DNA from: an uncultured Schlesneria sp.
Lineage (GTDB): Bacteria; Planctomycetota; Planctomycetia; Planctomycetales; Planctomycetaceae
Reading direction: 5' to 3'
DNA: 64,000 bases
Assembly: GCA_903834925.1 (NCBI GenBank)
Contig: CAILLA010000276.1
Coordinates: 51,001 to 115,000 of the forward strand
This document shows positions 9,001-16,660 of the stretch, piece by piece; positions within the stretch are counted from its first letter, which is position 1, and every line of letters begins with the position of its first letter. The notes under the pieces were generated by a model. It saw only the letters and a list, made by a program, of their open reading frames with translations, did not search any database and had not been told where the DNA came from. The translations under genes and the position numbers were made by a program.

Positions 9001-9390
9001 GGAAGGGGGCATGCCGGAAGCTACTGGATTCGCAGGAGATGTTGGCGAAGTTGGAGTACCGACGTTCGCTGGTGTCTGAACGGGATTTGCCGCTAATGTC
9101 TGTTCGCCCGTTGCCACAACCGGTGGGTTGGTCAAGACAGGTTGTCGAGGACGAGTGAACAGAAACGCCAACAATCCAACCAAGGCAACGGCTGCGATAC
9201 CACACCCGGCAAGGACGGCGACAGGTGGCCCCGAGCTTTTCTTCGACTTTTTCTTTTTTCCAGTTCGAGGACGACCGCCGGGGATTTCAATATCTGACCC
9301 ACACTCTTTGCACTCGACGGTATGACCCGCTCGCTCATCCGAATAACGATAGCGCTTACCGCACTCTTCGCATGCAACTTGGATTGGCAT
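6046..9390 (-). CDS. Zinc-ribbon, membrane-anchored WD40-like repeat protein, 1114 aa
   Basis: The N-terminus has two CxxC knuckles (CEECGKRYRYSDERAG...CKECGS, residues 8-31), a Lys-rich stretch, one membrane span at about 57-80 (AVLAGCGIAAVALVGLLAFLF), then a Pro/Asn/Thr-rich linker to about 150. The rest contains many degenerate propeller blades with the FSPGGRFLAVVS, VSPDGSHVLVQ and VSPGGKFIATCAQN type of motif, probably two stacked propellers, and a C-terminal beta-rich domain from about 960. This layout, a cytoplasmic zinc ribbon joined to an exported WD40-like scaffold, recurs in planctomycetes; the role is unknown, with protein interaction at the envelope inferred. No enzyme motif is visible. 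It is monocistronic, with a 117-bp gap from the next minus-strand gene. Confidence 0.85.
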   Translation of the reverse strand: MPIQVACEECGKRYRYSDERAGHTVECKECGSDIEIPGGRPRTGKKKKSKKSSGPPVAVLAGCGIAAVALVGLLAFLFTRPRQPVLTNPPVVATGEQTLAANPVQTPANVGTPTSPTSPANPVASGMPPSNLASQPNPSNTIPATNPVVPPPNAKPVTSAAASGFQQSKKANGFKPVENWKVSVDPSPDVVVLDESKPFKIKTVAGWVSEKLVTHPTTPSPLILIGHEVSSKEPIELWNIVTGAKTASIKGPKVGGSDLGVSPDGSYFAWFRHDGVGGGIEVYDVKAKKTLGVLPVDSKKFNVAAVCLPTPKRLVALSNVHRSILSWTLPSGDLERQITMGENGQPDPLFAFSPGGRFLAVVSDFLKNSVDIYDMDSGDKAASLEFAERGPDLFGIAFSLDGKQLAGVYAKSFTDKAERVVVWNVADGAITADFELPDADQRKRDILSSKSGLQWFPDGKRLLFAGQYVIDLDSKSVVFELPKPSLDFSRMVTRRIVSNTSIAAWEGTNKSATISPIIIQADDIARAKEVAAAGGLMFDAKLPKLTSFDRSKAANRSATNSAWKAESDPAPGVASLVDSIPLNTDEGRCRQLEFSSSNSGIVCARIADEGDESSAAMKSLVLRTQFISGNNRNRIRTRIPPAPCLKNWLEIVDASKQAASRRIDVSFPCELMAVSPDGSHVLVQAIDGEGRLDVFSADGQHVAGCRPYQEESDKQKREIASAVFLNANTVAAASIDDQLIVFRLPTCEPVYSVDDAGTVAVSPGGKFIATCAQNKIEFRDALSGESRGVVQIEGNVLEMSFGLKGDKLAALTDGRRGTAVYVIDMATGSATSVPIPQATAPMVWCGENELLLGSPRTNTPSVQTTKINLGRSLMLLDLSRKAIVWSYVYDSQDNLTFGRKTFDGRFWLAGSGENGKPGQIKALTLPEPATTKLLEGKTFDAQALVHPGSSIGLKFECPDPAGLSDYSKNVRDEINSGIKKNELTIDEKAPVKMVVSIAPANVSGTVTLKMLGGTTGANAPDITLQRKGVSVRIAYETGGKTIWESKHDVFNDAFGLVRIPDGKDVQSHFDEKMWERASNLVDGSIPPSHVFSSDATRGLGSSRLTDKGLQPVKK

Positions 9391-9507
9391 TTTGACTGAG
9401 CCCGCTAAGAAATGAAAAATGAGACTGTTGAATTGTTAAAATAGCGTAACAACAGACATTCGGTCATTTCAATTGAAGCGGGCCTTTTTTTGTCGTTGCG
9501 AGAATTG

Positions 9508-9819
9508 TCAGCGGATGAACACGCCAAACCCCGGCCCGGGATATCCATAACGAACTCGACCACGGGGTCCGACGCGAACAATTCCATAAGCCGGTGGGCC
9601 GTAAACAACTGGAGGAGGAGCTACGTACACAGGGGCTGCAGGATATGGCGAATTAACAATAGGAGGAGGTGCTACCGCGACGGGAGGATAGGCGTAGACT
9701 GGCGGGCCGTAGGGGCGATAATAGCCACGGTAGGGCCGCCCCCATGGTTCAGCCGATGCGCTCCCAATCATGATGAAGCTGAATAACGCAGCCATTGTAA
9801 TCAGTTTGAGTTGAGACAT
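9508..9819 (-). CDS. Secreted Pro/Tyr/Gly-rich small protein, 103 aa
   Basis: A signal peptide is clear (MSQLKLITMAALFSFIMIG then SASA, cleavage likely before EPWG). The mature part is low complexity, with repeated PYGPPVYAYPP, APPPIVNSPYP and VAPPPVVYGPPAYG blocks and a basic GPRGRVRYGYPGPG end. The ATG at 9819 is chosen because AAGGA lies upstream and it starts the signal peptide; the frame continues upstream to 9918 without homology. The protein is probably exported and may be a disordered envelope or matrix component, which is inference from composition. Similar Tyr/Pro-rich exported proteins are common in planctomycetes. Confidence 0.75.
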   Translation of the reverse strand: MSQLKLITMAALFSFIMIGSASAEPWGRPYRGYYRPYGPPVYAYPPVAVAPPPIVNSPYPAAPVYVAPPPVVYGPPAYGIVRVGPRGRVRYGYPGPGFGVFIR

Positions 9820-10267
9820 GCTTTTTTCCTTACAAGACGAAATTCGAAAGGTGGGGGCCTTAATCAACTTCCGATCAAGCTTTTGCCCCGAAAAACGCAA
9901 CCGGTTGAACTTCTTCATGCTGCAGTTCTAACAGAATCCAATTGGCAGATGCAGCGAGGATTTTGCAACGTTAGTAAAAATTCAGCTGCCAATGCCGGTT
10001 TATTCATGAGCCCGACGTTCAAGATGCGAAGTTGCGAGGTTTCGATTTCTGGAGTGAAATCAAGAATTCAATGCAACGGCGCCTCGATCTAAATAATGCA
10101 ATATCCGGTAACCGTTTATTGGCGTCGTTCCAACCGGCCGGGATGGCCGCGTTCAAAGTTTCGAGAGCCTTGAAGTGAATTTCCGGTTTCAGAGCGTCTT
10201 TGTCAGAACCGGGGTGAGCCCCAAGCCAAGAATGCACTAAACGTTTTGTGTTCCTAAGCACGTCACG
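9820..10267. other. Intergenic gap without a supported gene
   Basis: About 450 bp upstream of the secreted Pro/Tyr-rich protein and downstream of the ABC permease. Reading frames here lack recognisable content, and I see no repeat or strong terminator. Confidence 0.5.
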
Positions 10268-11497
10268 TCAGTTTGAATATTCCAATCTTCGGAAACGGAC
10301 GTAACCAACCGTAAAGCACGCGATGCCAAACATTGCCAAAACGGCGCAGCAGGTGACGACAAGCCGCAAACTTGGGTGGCTGTGCGTCAGAAGCTCCTGA
10401 TACGCGATCAAGGCCCAGGCGTGCGGCGTTGCCAAGCTGACGTCTTTCATCAGTTGTGGTAGCCAGTCTCGTGGCATGTAGCACCCGCTGATTCCGGCCA
10501 GCACAATCATCAGAAACGTGGAATATGAGGAGACCTGCGATTCCGTGCGAACGATGGTTGCCAGCAGCAGGCCCAATCCGGTGGCTGAAATCGATGTGGT
10601 CAGGATGACGGGAAGCAGCATGAAGGGGTATGTTCCCCAGGACATTCCAAACATCAGCTTACCCGAAATGAATAGCAGCACGCTTTGAATAATCGAGACG
10701 AACAGGAATGGCAATGTCTTGCCCCACAGCAGTTCTGCGGGGCCAATTCTTGACGCCTGCAGTCGACGTAAGGTTCCCAGGGTACGTTCGTTGATGAACG
10801 AACTTGCCATGATATTCACCAGGAAAAATGCGAACATCACCATGAACGCGGGGACAAGTGTCTGATAGACGATGCTTGCACCAGCCTTGACTGTTTTCGG
10901 TGCTGCCGGCTCCGGTGTTTGATTCATCAGTTCTTCGGCGTGACGCTCCGCCATCCGGTTGATGATTCCTCGAAGTACAACGCTGCGCTTGGCAACTTCT
11001 GGCGCGACAACTCGCAGTACGGCCGAGAGAACAACGAATTGGACGAGTTCAGCGACACCGACAAATTGGGCACCGCTTTCGACTTCCATATCGAGCGCCG
11101 ACAAACCCTTCTTCAGTTTTCCGTGCTCGCTGTCGAACACATCGCTTAATTCGAGATCTTCGATTTTGTCACCGAATTCCTTGCCAAAAATCACCACCAC
11201 GCTGCTGCGGCCATTTTGCAGTCGAAGTTGTGCTTCGTCACGGTCTTTGACCTTGTCAACTTTCAAGCCGCCGATCGTCGAAAGGTTGCGGAATACGTCG
11301 GCGGAAAGGTCGGTTCCACTCTCGTCGACCACGCCGATCTTGACCAGATTGGCCTGGTCGTGTGTCGTGATCAGTTGGCCGGTCGAGACCCCCAGGATTG
11401 CGATGAATACGACCGGCAATGCGAGCAGTGTATACAATGCTCCCCTGTCCTTCAGGATCAGGCGCAGGTCTTTGATGGTGATTTCCCAAGCTCCCAT
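10268..11497 (-). CDS. ABC-2 type transporter permease, 409 aa
   Basis: Membrane half of an ABC exporter of the NatB/YhaP/DrrB type. One membrane span lies near the N-terminus (YTLLALPVVFIAILGVSTGQL, about 22-42), then an extracytoplasmic region of about 170 residues, then five hydrophobic spans from about 215 onward (VPAFMVMFAFFLVNIMASS, TLPFLFVSIIQSVLLFISG, FMLLPVILTTSISATGLGLL, TFLMIVLAGISGCYM, LVVTCCAVLAMFGIACF). The ERTLGTLRRL sequence just after the second span is the typical coupling-helix motif of the family. The ATG lies one base after the stop of the ATPase gene (TGATATG), so translation is coupled. Substrate unknown; drug, sodium or lipid export are all possible. Confidence 0.9.
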   Translation of the reverse strand: MGAWEITIKDLRLILKDRGALYTLLALPVVFIAILGVSTGQLITTHDQANLVKIGVVDESGTDLSADVFRNLSTIGGLKVDKVKDRDEAQLRLQNGRSSVVVIFGKEFGDKIEDLELSDVFDSEHGKLKKGLSALDMEVESGAQFVGVAELVQFVVLSAVLRVVAPEVAKRSVVLRGIINRMAERHAEELMNQTPEPAAPKTVKAGASIVYQTLVPAFMVMFAFFLVNIMASSFINERTLGTLRRLQASRIGPAELLWGKTLPFLFVSIIQSVLLFISGKLMFGMSWGTYPFMLLPVILTTSISATGLGLLLATIVRTESQVSSYSTFLMIVLAGISGCYMPRDWLPQLMKDVSLATPHAWALIAYQELLTHSHPSLRLVVTCCAVLAMFGIACFTVGYVRFRRLEYSN

Positions 11498-11498
11498 A

Positions 11499-12449
11499 TC
11501 AGTCTCTTAACGTCCTTCCTGTGAGGCTCAAAAAGAGCGTTTCCAGGCTTGTTTCTTGTGACTTGATTCCCTTCAGTGGAAACCCTGCGTCTTCCAGGAT
11601 TTCCAGAATCCGTCGCAATTCACCTGGGTGTCCTGCGACAGGGGCTTCCCTGCTTTCTTGAATTGTGATGCTCGTGATGCCATCGGGATCAGTTCGGACA
11701 GTGGCGATATTTCCCAGCTTCGTGATCAGATCTTGCGGAAGCTTTGCCACGGTAATTCCAAGATCCATCCGCTTTCGATCGAGCAATTCGTCCAGGGTTC
11801 CCATTTTCAGCAGCTTGCCCCGATCGATGATTGCGACACGGTTACAGACCGCTTCGATTTCTTCCATGTAGTGCGACGCATAGAGCACTCCCACATCCTG
11901 TTCGCTGAGATGTTTCACAGAATCCAGCAGGTTTGAGCGGGATTGGGGATCGATCCCGACAGTCGGTTCGTCGAGAATGACAAAACGCGGCTCATGCAGT
12001 AATGCGATTCCAAAGTTCAGTCGCCGCGACATTCCGCCGGAAAAAGTACTCGGAGTATGATCGGCGTTTTTGGTCAGGCCTGTCAGTTGCAGCACATAGT
12101 CGACACGGTCTTTCAATCGCTGGCCACGAACTCCGTTCAGTCCACCAAAGAATCGCAGATTCTGAGCGGCTGTCAGGTCTGGATAAATTGCAAGTTCCTG
12201 AGGCACGATCCCGAGATGACATCGCATTTCCGGATCACGTGGATTAAAGAGTTGACCATCGAACTTGATCGAACCTCCGTCCGATTTCAACAGTCCGATG
12301 ATCATCATCATTGTCGTCGATTTACCGGCACCATTCGGACCGATCAGACCGAAAACCTCTCCCTGTTTTACGGAAAAGCTTAAATCGTCGACGACCGTTA
12401 CGTCCCCGTAACGCTTTTTCAGTTTTGTGACTTCCAATCCATTCATCAC
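11499..12449 (-). CDS. ABC transporter ATP-binding protein (CcmA/NatA type), 316 aa
   Basis: ATPase partner of the downstream permease. Walker A GPNGAGKST (about 38-46), Q-loop GIVPQELAIYPDLTA, signature FSGGMSRRLNFGIAL, Walker B FVILDEPTVGID and H-loop YASHYMEE are all intact. The C-terminal ~80 residues (GITSITIQESREAPV...) are the small extra domain often found in ABC-2 exporter ATPases. Two consecutive ATGs at the start are both plausible. The gene is divergent from the DUF5658-like gene, and the 257-bp region between them contains a perfect 30-bp palindrome nearer the other gene. Confidence 0.95.
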   Translation of the reverse strand: MMNGLEVTKLKKRYGDVTVVDDLSFSVKQGEVFGLIGPNGAGKSTTMMMIIGLLKSDGGSIKFDGQLFNPRDPEMRCHLGIVPQELAIYPDLTAAQNLRFFGGLNGVRGQRLKDRVDYVLQLTGLTKNADHTPSTFSGGMSRRLNFGIALLHEPRFVILDEPTVGIDPQSRSNLLDSVKHLSEQDVGVLYASHYMEEIEAVCNRVAIIDRGKLLKMGTLDELLDRKRMDLGITVAKLPQDLITKLGNIATVRTDPDGITSITIQESREAPVAGHPGELRRILEILEDAGFPLKGIKSQETSLETLFLSLTGRTLRD

Positions 12450-12659
12450 TATGTCAGCTTTAAATTCTTAAAATCGACTTCGCAGTTTCCAACGAGGAGA
12501 CCAGATACCCTGAGCTTTCCTTGAGGGACGATGGAGGGAAGGTGGCACAACGCTTCAAAGAATGCAAGGACTGCCTTGATGGATCGCCCTCGGGGATCGA
12601 AAACTGTAACTTGTCGAAGCAGGAAAACGCGGGTAAAGACAACGGGGGAATCACCACAG

Positions 12660-12689
12660 GTTTCGATGGCGTGATCACGCCATCGAAAC
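12660..12689. promoter_or_regulatory. Perfect 30-bp palindrome in a divergent promoter region
   Basis: Fifteen-base arms (left arm GTTTCGATGGCGTGA) are exactly complementary with no central spacer. The site ends 17 bp before the ATG at 12707 and lies 211 bp from the divergent ABC ATPase start. No T-run follows on either strand, so it is not a standard terminator. A binding site for a dimeric repressor (TetR- or GntR-like) or a 5'-UTR hairpin fits best. No regulator gene is adjacent. Confidence 0.55.
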
Positions 12690-12706
12690 GGAAATGAAAT
12701 ACGATC

Positions 12707-13135
12707 ATGGCAAAACGCGACTCGAAATCATTGAAGAAACCGGACCCCAGCGGTACCGAGCAGTTCTTTTATCATCCCCAGGAAACCTTGATTCTGGTCG
12801 TTGTCAGCGCGTTGGATGTCATTATGACATATTATCTTTTGACGCGAGATGATGGGGGATTTACCGAGTCGAATCCGATCGCAAAATACTTCCTCGATCG
12901 GTGGGGAATAGCCGGGATGGCTTACTTCAAAGGCTCAATGACGTTGCTCGTTTGCGTGATCACTCAAATTGTCGCTCGAAAAAACTCGGTGCTGGCACGG
13001 CAAGTTCTGGGTCTTGCGACATTGATAATCGTGGCGGTGGTGATTTACAGTGTCCGTCTCCATTTTCAGCATCACCAGATTTCCGAAATGTTTGAAACAA
13101 ACCTTTCAATCGCGGCGCCTTGTCTTCCCGTGTGA
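12707..13135 (+). CDS. DUF5658-like small membrane protein, 142 aa
   Basis: Small integral membrane protein with three hydrophobic spans at about residues 28-47 (TLILVVVSALDVIMTYYLL), 71-93 and 100-117. Conserved-looking features are the acidic LDVIMTYYLL in the first span and the loop FTESNPIAKYFLDRWG, which match the uncharacterised DUF5658 family as I remember it. The N-terminus is basic and cytoplasmic. It is transcribed away from the ABC exporter and starts just after the 30-bp palindrome, so it may be regulated by it. Function unknown. Confidence 0.75.
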   Translation: MAKRDSKSLKKPDPSGTEQFFYHPQETLILVVVSALDVIMTYYLLTRDDGGFTESNPIAKYFLDRWGIAGMAYFKGSMTLLVCVITQIVARKNSVLARQVLGLATLIIVAVVIYSVRLHFQHHQISEMFETNLSIAAPCLPV

Positions 13136-13255
13136 AAAATCTTGTCGACGTCGAGGCGTTTCGGCCTCGGCTTGGCTACCATGGGACTACATCGCTTCCG
13201 TTGAATGTCAGTTGCGTACTTCCGTTCCGTCGATCTTAAACCAGGAGTTACCTTG

Positions 13256-14065
13256 ATGAAGTGCAATTTTCCCGGCATGTTACTTGTTCTGTCTTGCGTG
13301 TTTCTGACCGATTCCGCGTTCTCTCAAGACGCATCAAAGGCCAAGCCCAAGCCACTCAAGGCCCTGTTAATCACCGGCGGTTGCTGTCATGACTACAAAG
13401 GCCAGAAGGATCTGCTCAAGAAGGGGATTGAAGCCCGGGCGAACGTTGAAGTCACTCAAGTTCATACGGACGACACGACCACAAAGGCTCGGTTCGACCT
13501 TTACGACAATCCTGAATGGTCGAAGGGATATGACGTGATCCTGCATGACGAATGTACATCAGATGTCGTCGATCCAAAATACGTCGAGAATATTCTCAGT
13601 GCACATCGAAATGGTCTGCCTGCCGTGAACCTGCATTGCGCGATGCACAGCTACCGGCTTCCTGGTAAAGACGATTGGTTCCAGTTTGTCGGCATCCAGT
13701 CGGCAGCTCACGGACCACAGAAGCCGATTGAAGTCACGTTCGTTGACCGCGAACATCCCGTCACAAAGCCACTTGAAAACTGGACAACTGTTAACGAAGA
13801 GCTTTACAACAATCTCAAGCTGTTTCCGTCAGCCAAACCGTTGGCTCGTGGTCGCCAGGATATTGGTACGAAAGTCGACGATTACGTAGTGACGTGGACA
13901 AACACCTACGGAAAGGGCCGCGTCTTCAGCACGACATTGGGGCATAACTCTGAGACCGTTGGTGACTCACGTTACCTGGACATGGTGACACGTGGGTTAC
14001 TCTGGTCGTGCGACAAACTGAACCCTGAATATCATCAGCCATTGGTTTCCGCGAAAAAAGAATAG
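13256..14065 (+). CDS. Secreted ThuA-like protein, 269 aa
   Basis: Class I glutamine-amidotransferase-like fold of the ThuA family, common in planctomycetes and often linked to sugar metabolism. A signal peptide runs MKCNFPGMLLVLSCVFLTDSA, with cleavage near FSQ, so the protein is exported. Family features: LLITGGCCHDYKGQKDLL near residue 35, YDVILHDECTSDVVDP, GLPAVNLHCAMHSYR (His in the amidotransferase elbow position), TFVDREHPVTKPLENW, then GKGRVFSTTLGHNSETV and a final RGLLWSC. AGGAG precedes the ATG at 13256 by about nine bases; an upstream in-frame ATG at 13205 would spoil the signal peptide. An intrinsic terminator follows at 14090. The true substrate is unknown. Confidence 0.9.
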   Translation: MKCNFPGMLLVLSCVFLTDSAFSQDASKAKPKPLKALLITGGCCHDYKGQKDLLKKGIEARANVEVTQVHTDDTTTKARFDLYDNPEWSKGYDVILHDECTSDVVDPKYVENILSAHRNGLPAVNLHCAMHSYRLPGKDDWFQFVGIQSAAHGPQKPIEVTFVDREHPVTKPLENWTTVNEELYNNLKLFPSAKPLARGRQDIGTKVDDYVVTWTNTYGKGRVFSTTLGHNSETVGDSRYLDMVTRGLLWSCDKLNPEYHQPLVSAKKE

Positions 14066-14089
14066 CGCTACAACAACGTGAAACGAGAA

Positions 14090-14132
14090 AGTGCCATTGG
14101 TGGTCGAGTTGATCCCAGTGGCATTCTTTTTT
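14090..14132 (+). terminator. Intrinsic terminator after the ThuA-like gene
   Basis: An 11-bp stem (AGTGCCATTGG with CCAGTGGCATT, two G-U pairs) around a 14-nt loop, followed by CTTTTTT, begins 25 bp after the stop codon. It separates this gene from the phosphate operon. Confidence 0.75.
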
Positions 14133-14303
14133 AGACGCGGTTCCTATTTTTAAGGAAAAAGTGATCTGATTTCCGCGTGGTTTCTAAAGAATTCGGGGCT
14201 TAGACAATTTGGAAATCCGAGTTCACCACAGCCGTTTTGCCTAAAAAAACAAGTGCTGGCCGGACTTTTTGTGACTCGACATTTCGACCAGAGGACGACT
14301 CGT

Positions 14304-14336
14304 GTTCATAAAATCTTAACGAAAATCACCTATGAT
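14304..14336 (+). promoter_or_regulatory. Candidate Pho box and -10 element before pstS
   Basis: Two tandem repeats about 11 bp apart, GTTCATAAAAT and CTTAACGAAAAT, are followed four bases later by TATGAT, a good -10 hexamer about 90 bp before the pstS start. Tandem 11-bp repeats replacing the -35 element are the layout of PhoB-activated promoters, and a phoB gene lies in this same block. The match to the enterobacterial CTGTCAT consensus is weak. Confidence 0.35.
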
Positions 14337-14424
14337 GTGTCTGGCCAAAGGGTTTGAAAAGTTGGCTGGTTTCGACGACAACCCGCCGGAACGGTTATGG
14401 AAATTGGATTGAGGAGAGTTCTTG

Positions 14425-15570
14425 ATGATTCTTGATGGAAATGGTTGGCGATCCGCAGCCGCCTTACTGGCAATTGGTATGGTGAGTGTTTTCGCGGGAT
14501 GTGAAGTCAAGAGCACTCCGGTCACAACTGGTCCAGGAAAGCTTCCCGCTCAAACGGCACCAGAGTCAGGGGACGAAGCGGCGAAGAAAGATGAAGACGC
14601 GACCATCAAGTCTGGTTCAGGCGATGTGGCTGAACCGAGCAAGGATGCGCCAACCAAAGCGACCGGAGCGGCGGGAAATTCGACCGGAGAATCCGCAACC
14701 ATTTCGGCCGAGGGATCAAGTACGGTTTATCCGATTTGTCAGTCGTTTGCTGTGGAGTTCGAGAAGAAAACGAAAAATACCGTCAGCATCGGCATGCAGG
14801 GGACGGGTGGCGGCTATAAGAAATTTGTGAACCGTCAGGCGGATATTTGGAATGCGTCTCGCGGGATCGATCCAAAAGAAGAAAAAGAACTTGCCGAAAA
14901 AGGGATCGAGTGGTTGGAATTGAACATTGCCGTAGACGGCATTGTGATTGCAGTTAACCCCAAGAACGACTGGTGCTCCAACATCACTTGCGAGCAACTG
15001 AAGCAGATCTGGGAACCGGACAGTAGAGTGAAAACATGGAGTGACCTGGACCCATCATGGCCCGCCCAGCCGATTTTGCTGTACGGCGCGGACTCTGATT
15101 CCGGCACATTCGAATACTTCACTGAAGTGATCAACGAAAAGAAGAAAGCAACGAATACGAATTACACTCCGGCTGCCAATGATAATGTTCTGGTTCAAGG
15201 GATCGCTGCGAACAAAACCGCTTTGGGGTATATCCCATTTGGTTACTACATCGAAAATACGGAAAAACTAAAAGCGTTAAGCGTCGCGGATAAAACCAAG
15301 TCTGGAGAAACTCAAAAACCATTCGTTGAGCCAACCGAAGAGGCGATTTTGAGTGGCGAGTATGCTCCGTTGGCTCGTCCGCTTTACATGTATGTCAATA
15401 AAAACTCCCTGAAACGCCCCGAAGTTGCTGCGTTCTTGAAATTTGCCGTTTCGAAAGAGTCGCAACATCTGATCGGAAAACGGGGATTCGTGAAAGTTAA
15501 GGAAGAGGATCGTCTGAAAGCGGTTGGAAAGTTGGAAGAAGCACTTCATCAGTTGTCCGCAGCCCAATAG
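14425..15570 (+). CDS. pstS: Phosphate-binding lipoprotein PstS, 381 aa
   Basis: High-affinity phosphate receptor of the PstSCAB importer. A lipoprotein signal ends in VFAGC (Cys at about residue 26), followed by a Thr/Ala/Glu-rich linker to about 90 and then the binding domain, which opens with ISAEGSSTVYPICQSFAVEF, where the SSTVYP loop binds phosphate. Further family motifs are GMQGTGGGYKKF, WNASRGI, IAVDGIVIAVNP, LLYGADSDSGTFEYFTE and GYIPFGYYIEN. The ATG at 14425 has GAGGAGAG seven bases upstream; a TTG just before is less likely. pstC follows after 79 bp. Loss of phosphate supply would be expected to induce it through PhoB. Confidence 0.96.
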   Translation: MILDGNGWRSAAALLAIGMVSVFAGCEVKSTPVTTGPGKLPAQTAPESGDEAAKKDEDATIKSGSGDVAEPSKDAPTKATGAAGNSTGESATISAEGSSTVYPICQSFAVEFEKKTKNTVSIGMQGTGGGYKKFVNRQADIWNASRGIDPKEEKELAEKGIEWLELNIAVDGIVIAVNPKNDWCSNITCEQLKQIWEPDSRVKTWSDLDPSWPAQPILLYGADSDSGTFEYFTEVINEKKKATNTNYTPAANDNVLVQGIAANKTALGYIPFGYYIENTEKLKALSVADKTKSGETQKPFVEPTEEAILSGEYAPLARPLYMYVNKNSLKRPEVAAFLKFAVSKESQHLIGKRGFVKVKEEDRLKAVGKLEEALHQLSAAQ

Positions 15571-15649
15571 GACCTTCTATCCACGATCTGACCAAGAGTC
15601 GAAAGACTTCATCAGTTGACTTAGGAATTGCCACCGAGGGGATGTTACG

Positions 15650-16660
15650 GTGTCGGGTTCGCAGAACAAAATTTCCGTACCCAACGACGGATCGACTCGA
15701 CCAAACGGCGCGGCGTCGTTAAGGCGTCGGTTTTCGTGGATGCATGTTCGCGAACAGGCAATTCATTTTATTTTGTTTTGCTGCGCACTGCTTTCGGTGC
15801 TGACGACGGTTAGCATTATCTACGTTTTGATTACAGAGTCCGTGGTTGCATTTCCACCGAATACGGCCTTTTTTCAAGTGGTCTCGCTTCACGAGTTTTT
15901 TACCGAAACGAGATGGACACCGCAGTATGCTGAAGAACAGCAACATTTTGGAATTCTTCCGCTTGTAACAGGTACATTTCTGATCACAGGCATTTCGGCA
16001 ATCATCGGTTTGCCGGTGGGGTTATTGATCGCAATTTATCTTAGTGAATATGCCTCTCCCAATGCTCGAAAATGGGTTAAGCCAGTCCTGGAGATTCTGG
16101 CGGGAATTCCCACTGTGGTTTATGGGTTTTTTGCCATCAGGTTCCTGACGCCGATGTTAATTGTCCCCATTTTTGAAAATTGGTTGGGGATGACCGTTTT
16201 TGGAAAAAACGCTTTGGCGGGTGGAATCGTTGTTGGTCTGATGATTATTCCGATGGTTGCGTCACTCAGTGAAGACGTGATGCGGTCGGTGCCAAATAGT
16301 TTACGCGAATCGGGTTATGCATTGGGTTCGACGAAATTCGATGTCAGCTCAAGAATCGTTGTCCCCGCTGCCCTGTCTGGGATATTCGCTTCCTTTTTAC
16401 TCGCATTATCTCGTAGTATCGGTGAGACAATGGCGGTGACGATTGCTTCAGCCGGTTTTGCCAAACTGACGCTGAATCCGTTAGCGCAGATTCAAACAAT
16501 GACTTCGTACATTGTGGACGTGATGACGGGTGAGGTTGTCAGTGGTTCGACGGTCGAGAAAAGTTTATACGCCGTGGCACTGGTGCTCTTCATGATTACG
16601 ATGGTGATGAACCTGATCTCGCAGTGGGTGTTGTCACGCTATCGCGAGGTTTATCAGTGA
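15650..16660 (+). CDS. pstC: Phosphate ABC transporter permease PstC, 336 aa
   Basis: Inner-membrane permease that pairs with PstA. Six membrane spans are visible, starting near residue 42 after a basic cytoplasmic N-terminus (RRRFSWMHVREQ). The binding-protein-dependent transport domain carries IYLSEYASPNARKWVKPVLEILAGIPTVVYG, and the coupling motif is SLRESGYALGSTKFDVSSRIVVPAALSGI with the usual later SRSIGETMAVTIA. The start is GTG at 15650 with GAGGGG upstream. The stop overlaps the pstA GTG (GTGA), so the permeases are translationally coupled. Confidence 0.96.
   Translation: MSGSQNKISVPNDGSTRPNGAASLRRRFSWMHVREQAIHFILFCCALLSVLTTVSIIYVLITESVVAFPPNTAFFQVVSLHEFFTETRWTPQYAEEQQHFGILPLVTGTFLITGISAIIGLPVGLLIAIYLSEYASPNARKWVKPVLEILAGIPTVVYGFFAIRFLTPMLIVPIFENWLGMTVFGKNALAGGIVVGLMIIPMVASLSEDVMRSVPNSLRESGYALGSTKFDVSSRIVVPAALSGIFASFLLALSRSIGETMAVTIASAGFAKLTLNPLAQIQTMTSYIVDVMTGEVVSGSTVEKSLYAVALVLFMITMVMNLISQWVLSRYREVYQ

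Noticed and set aside
10019..10261. 80-codon minus-strand frame between the ABC permease and the Pro/Tyr-rich gene
   Set aside because: No ribosome site, motif or conserved neighbour; could be a small unknown gene but evidence is too weak.
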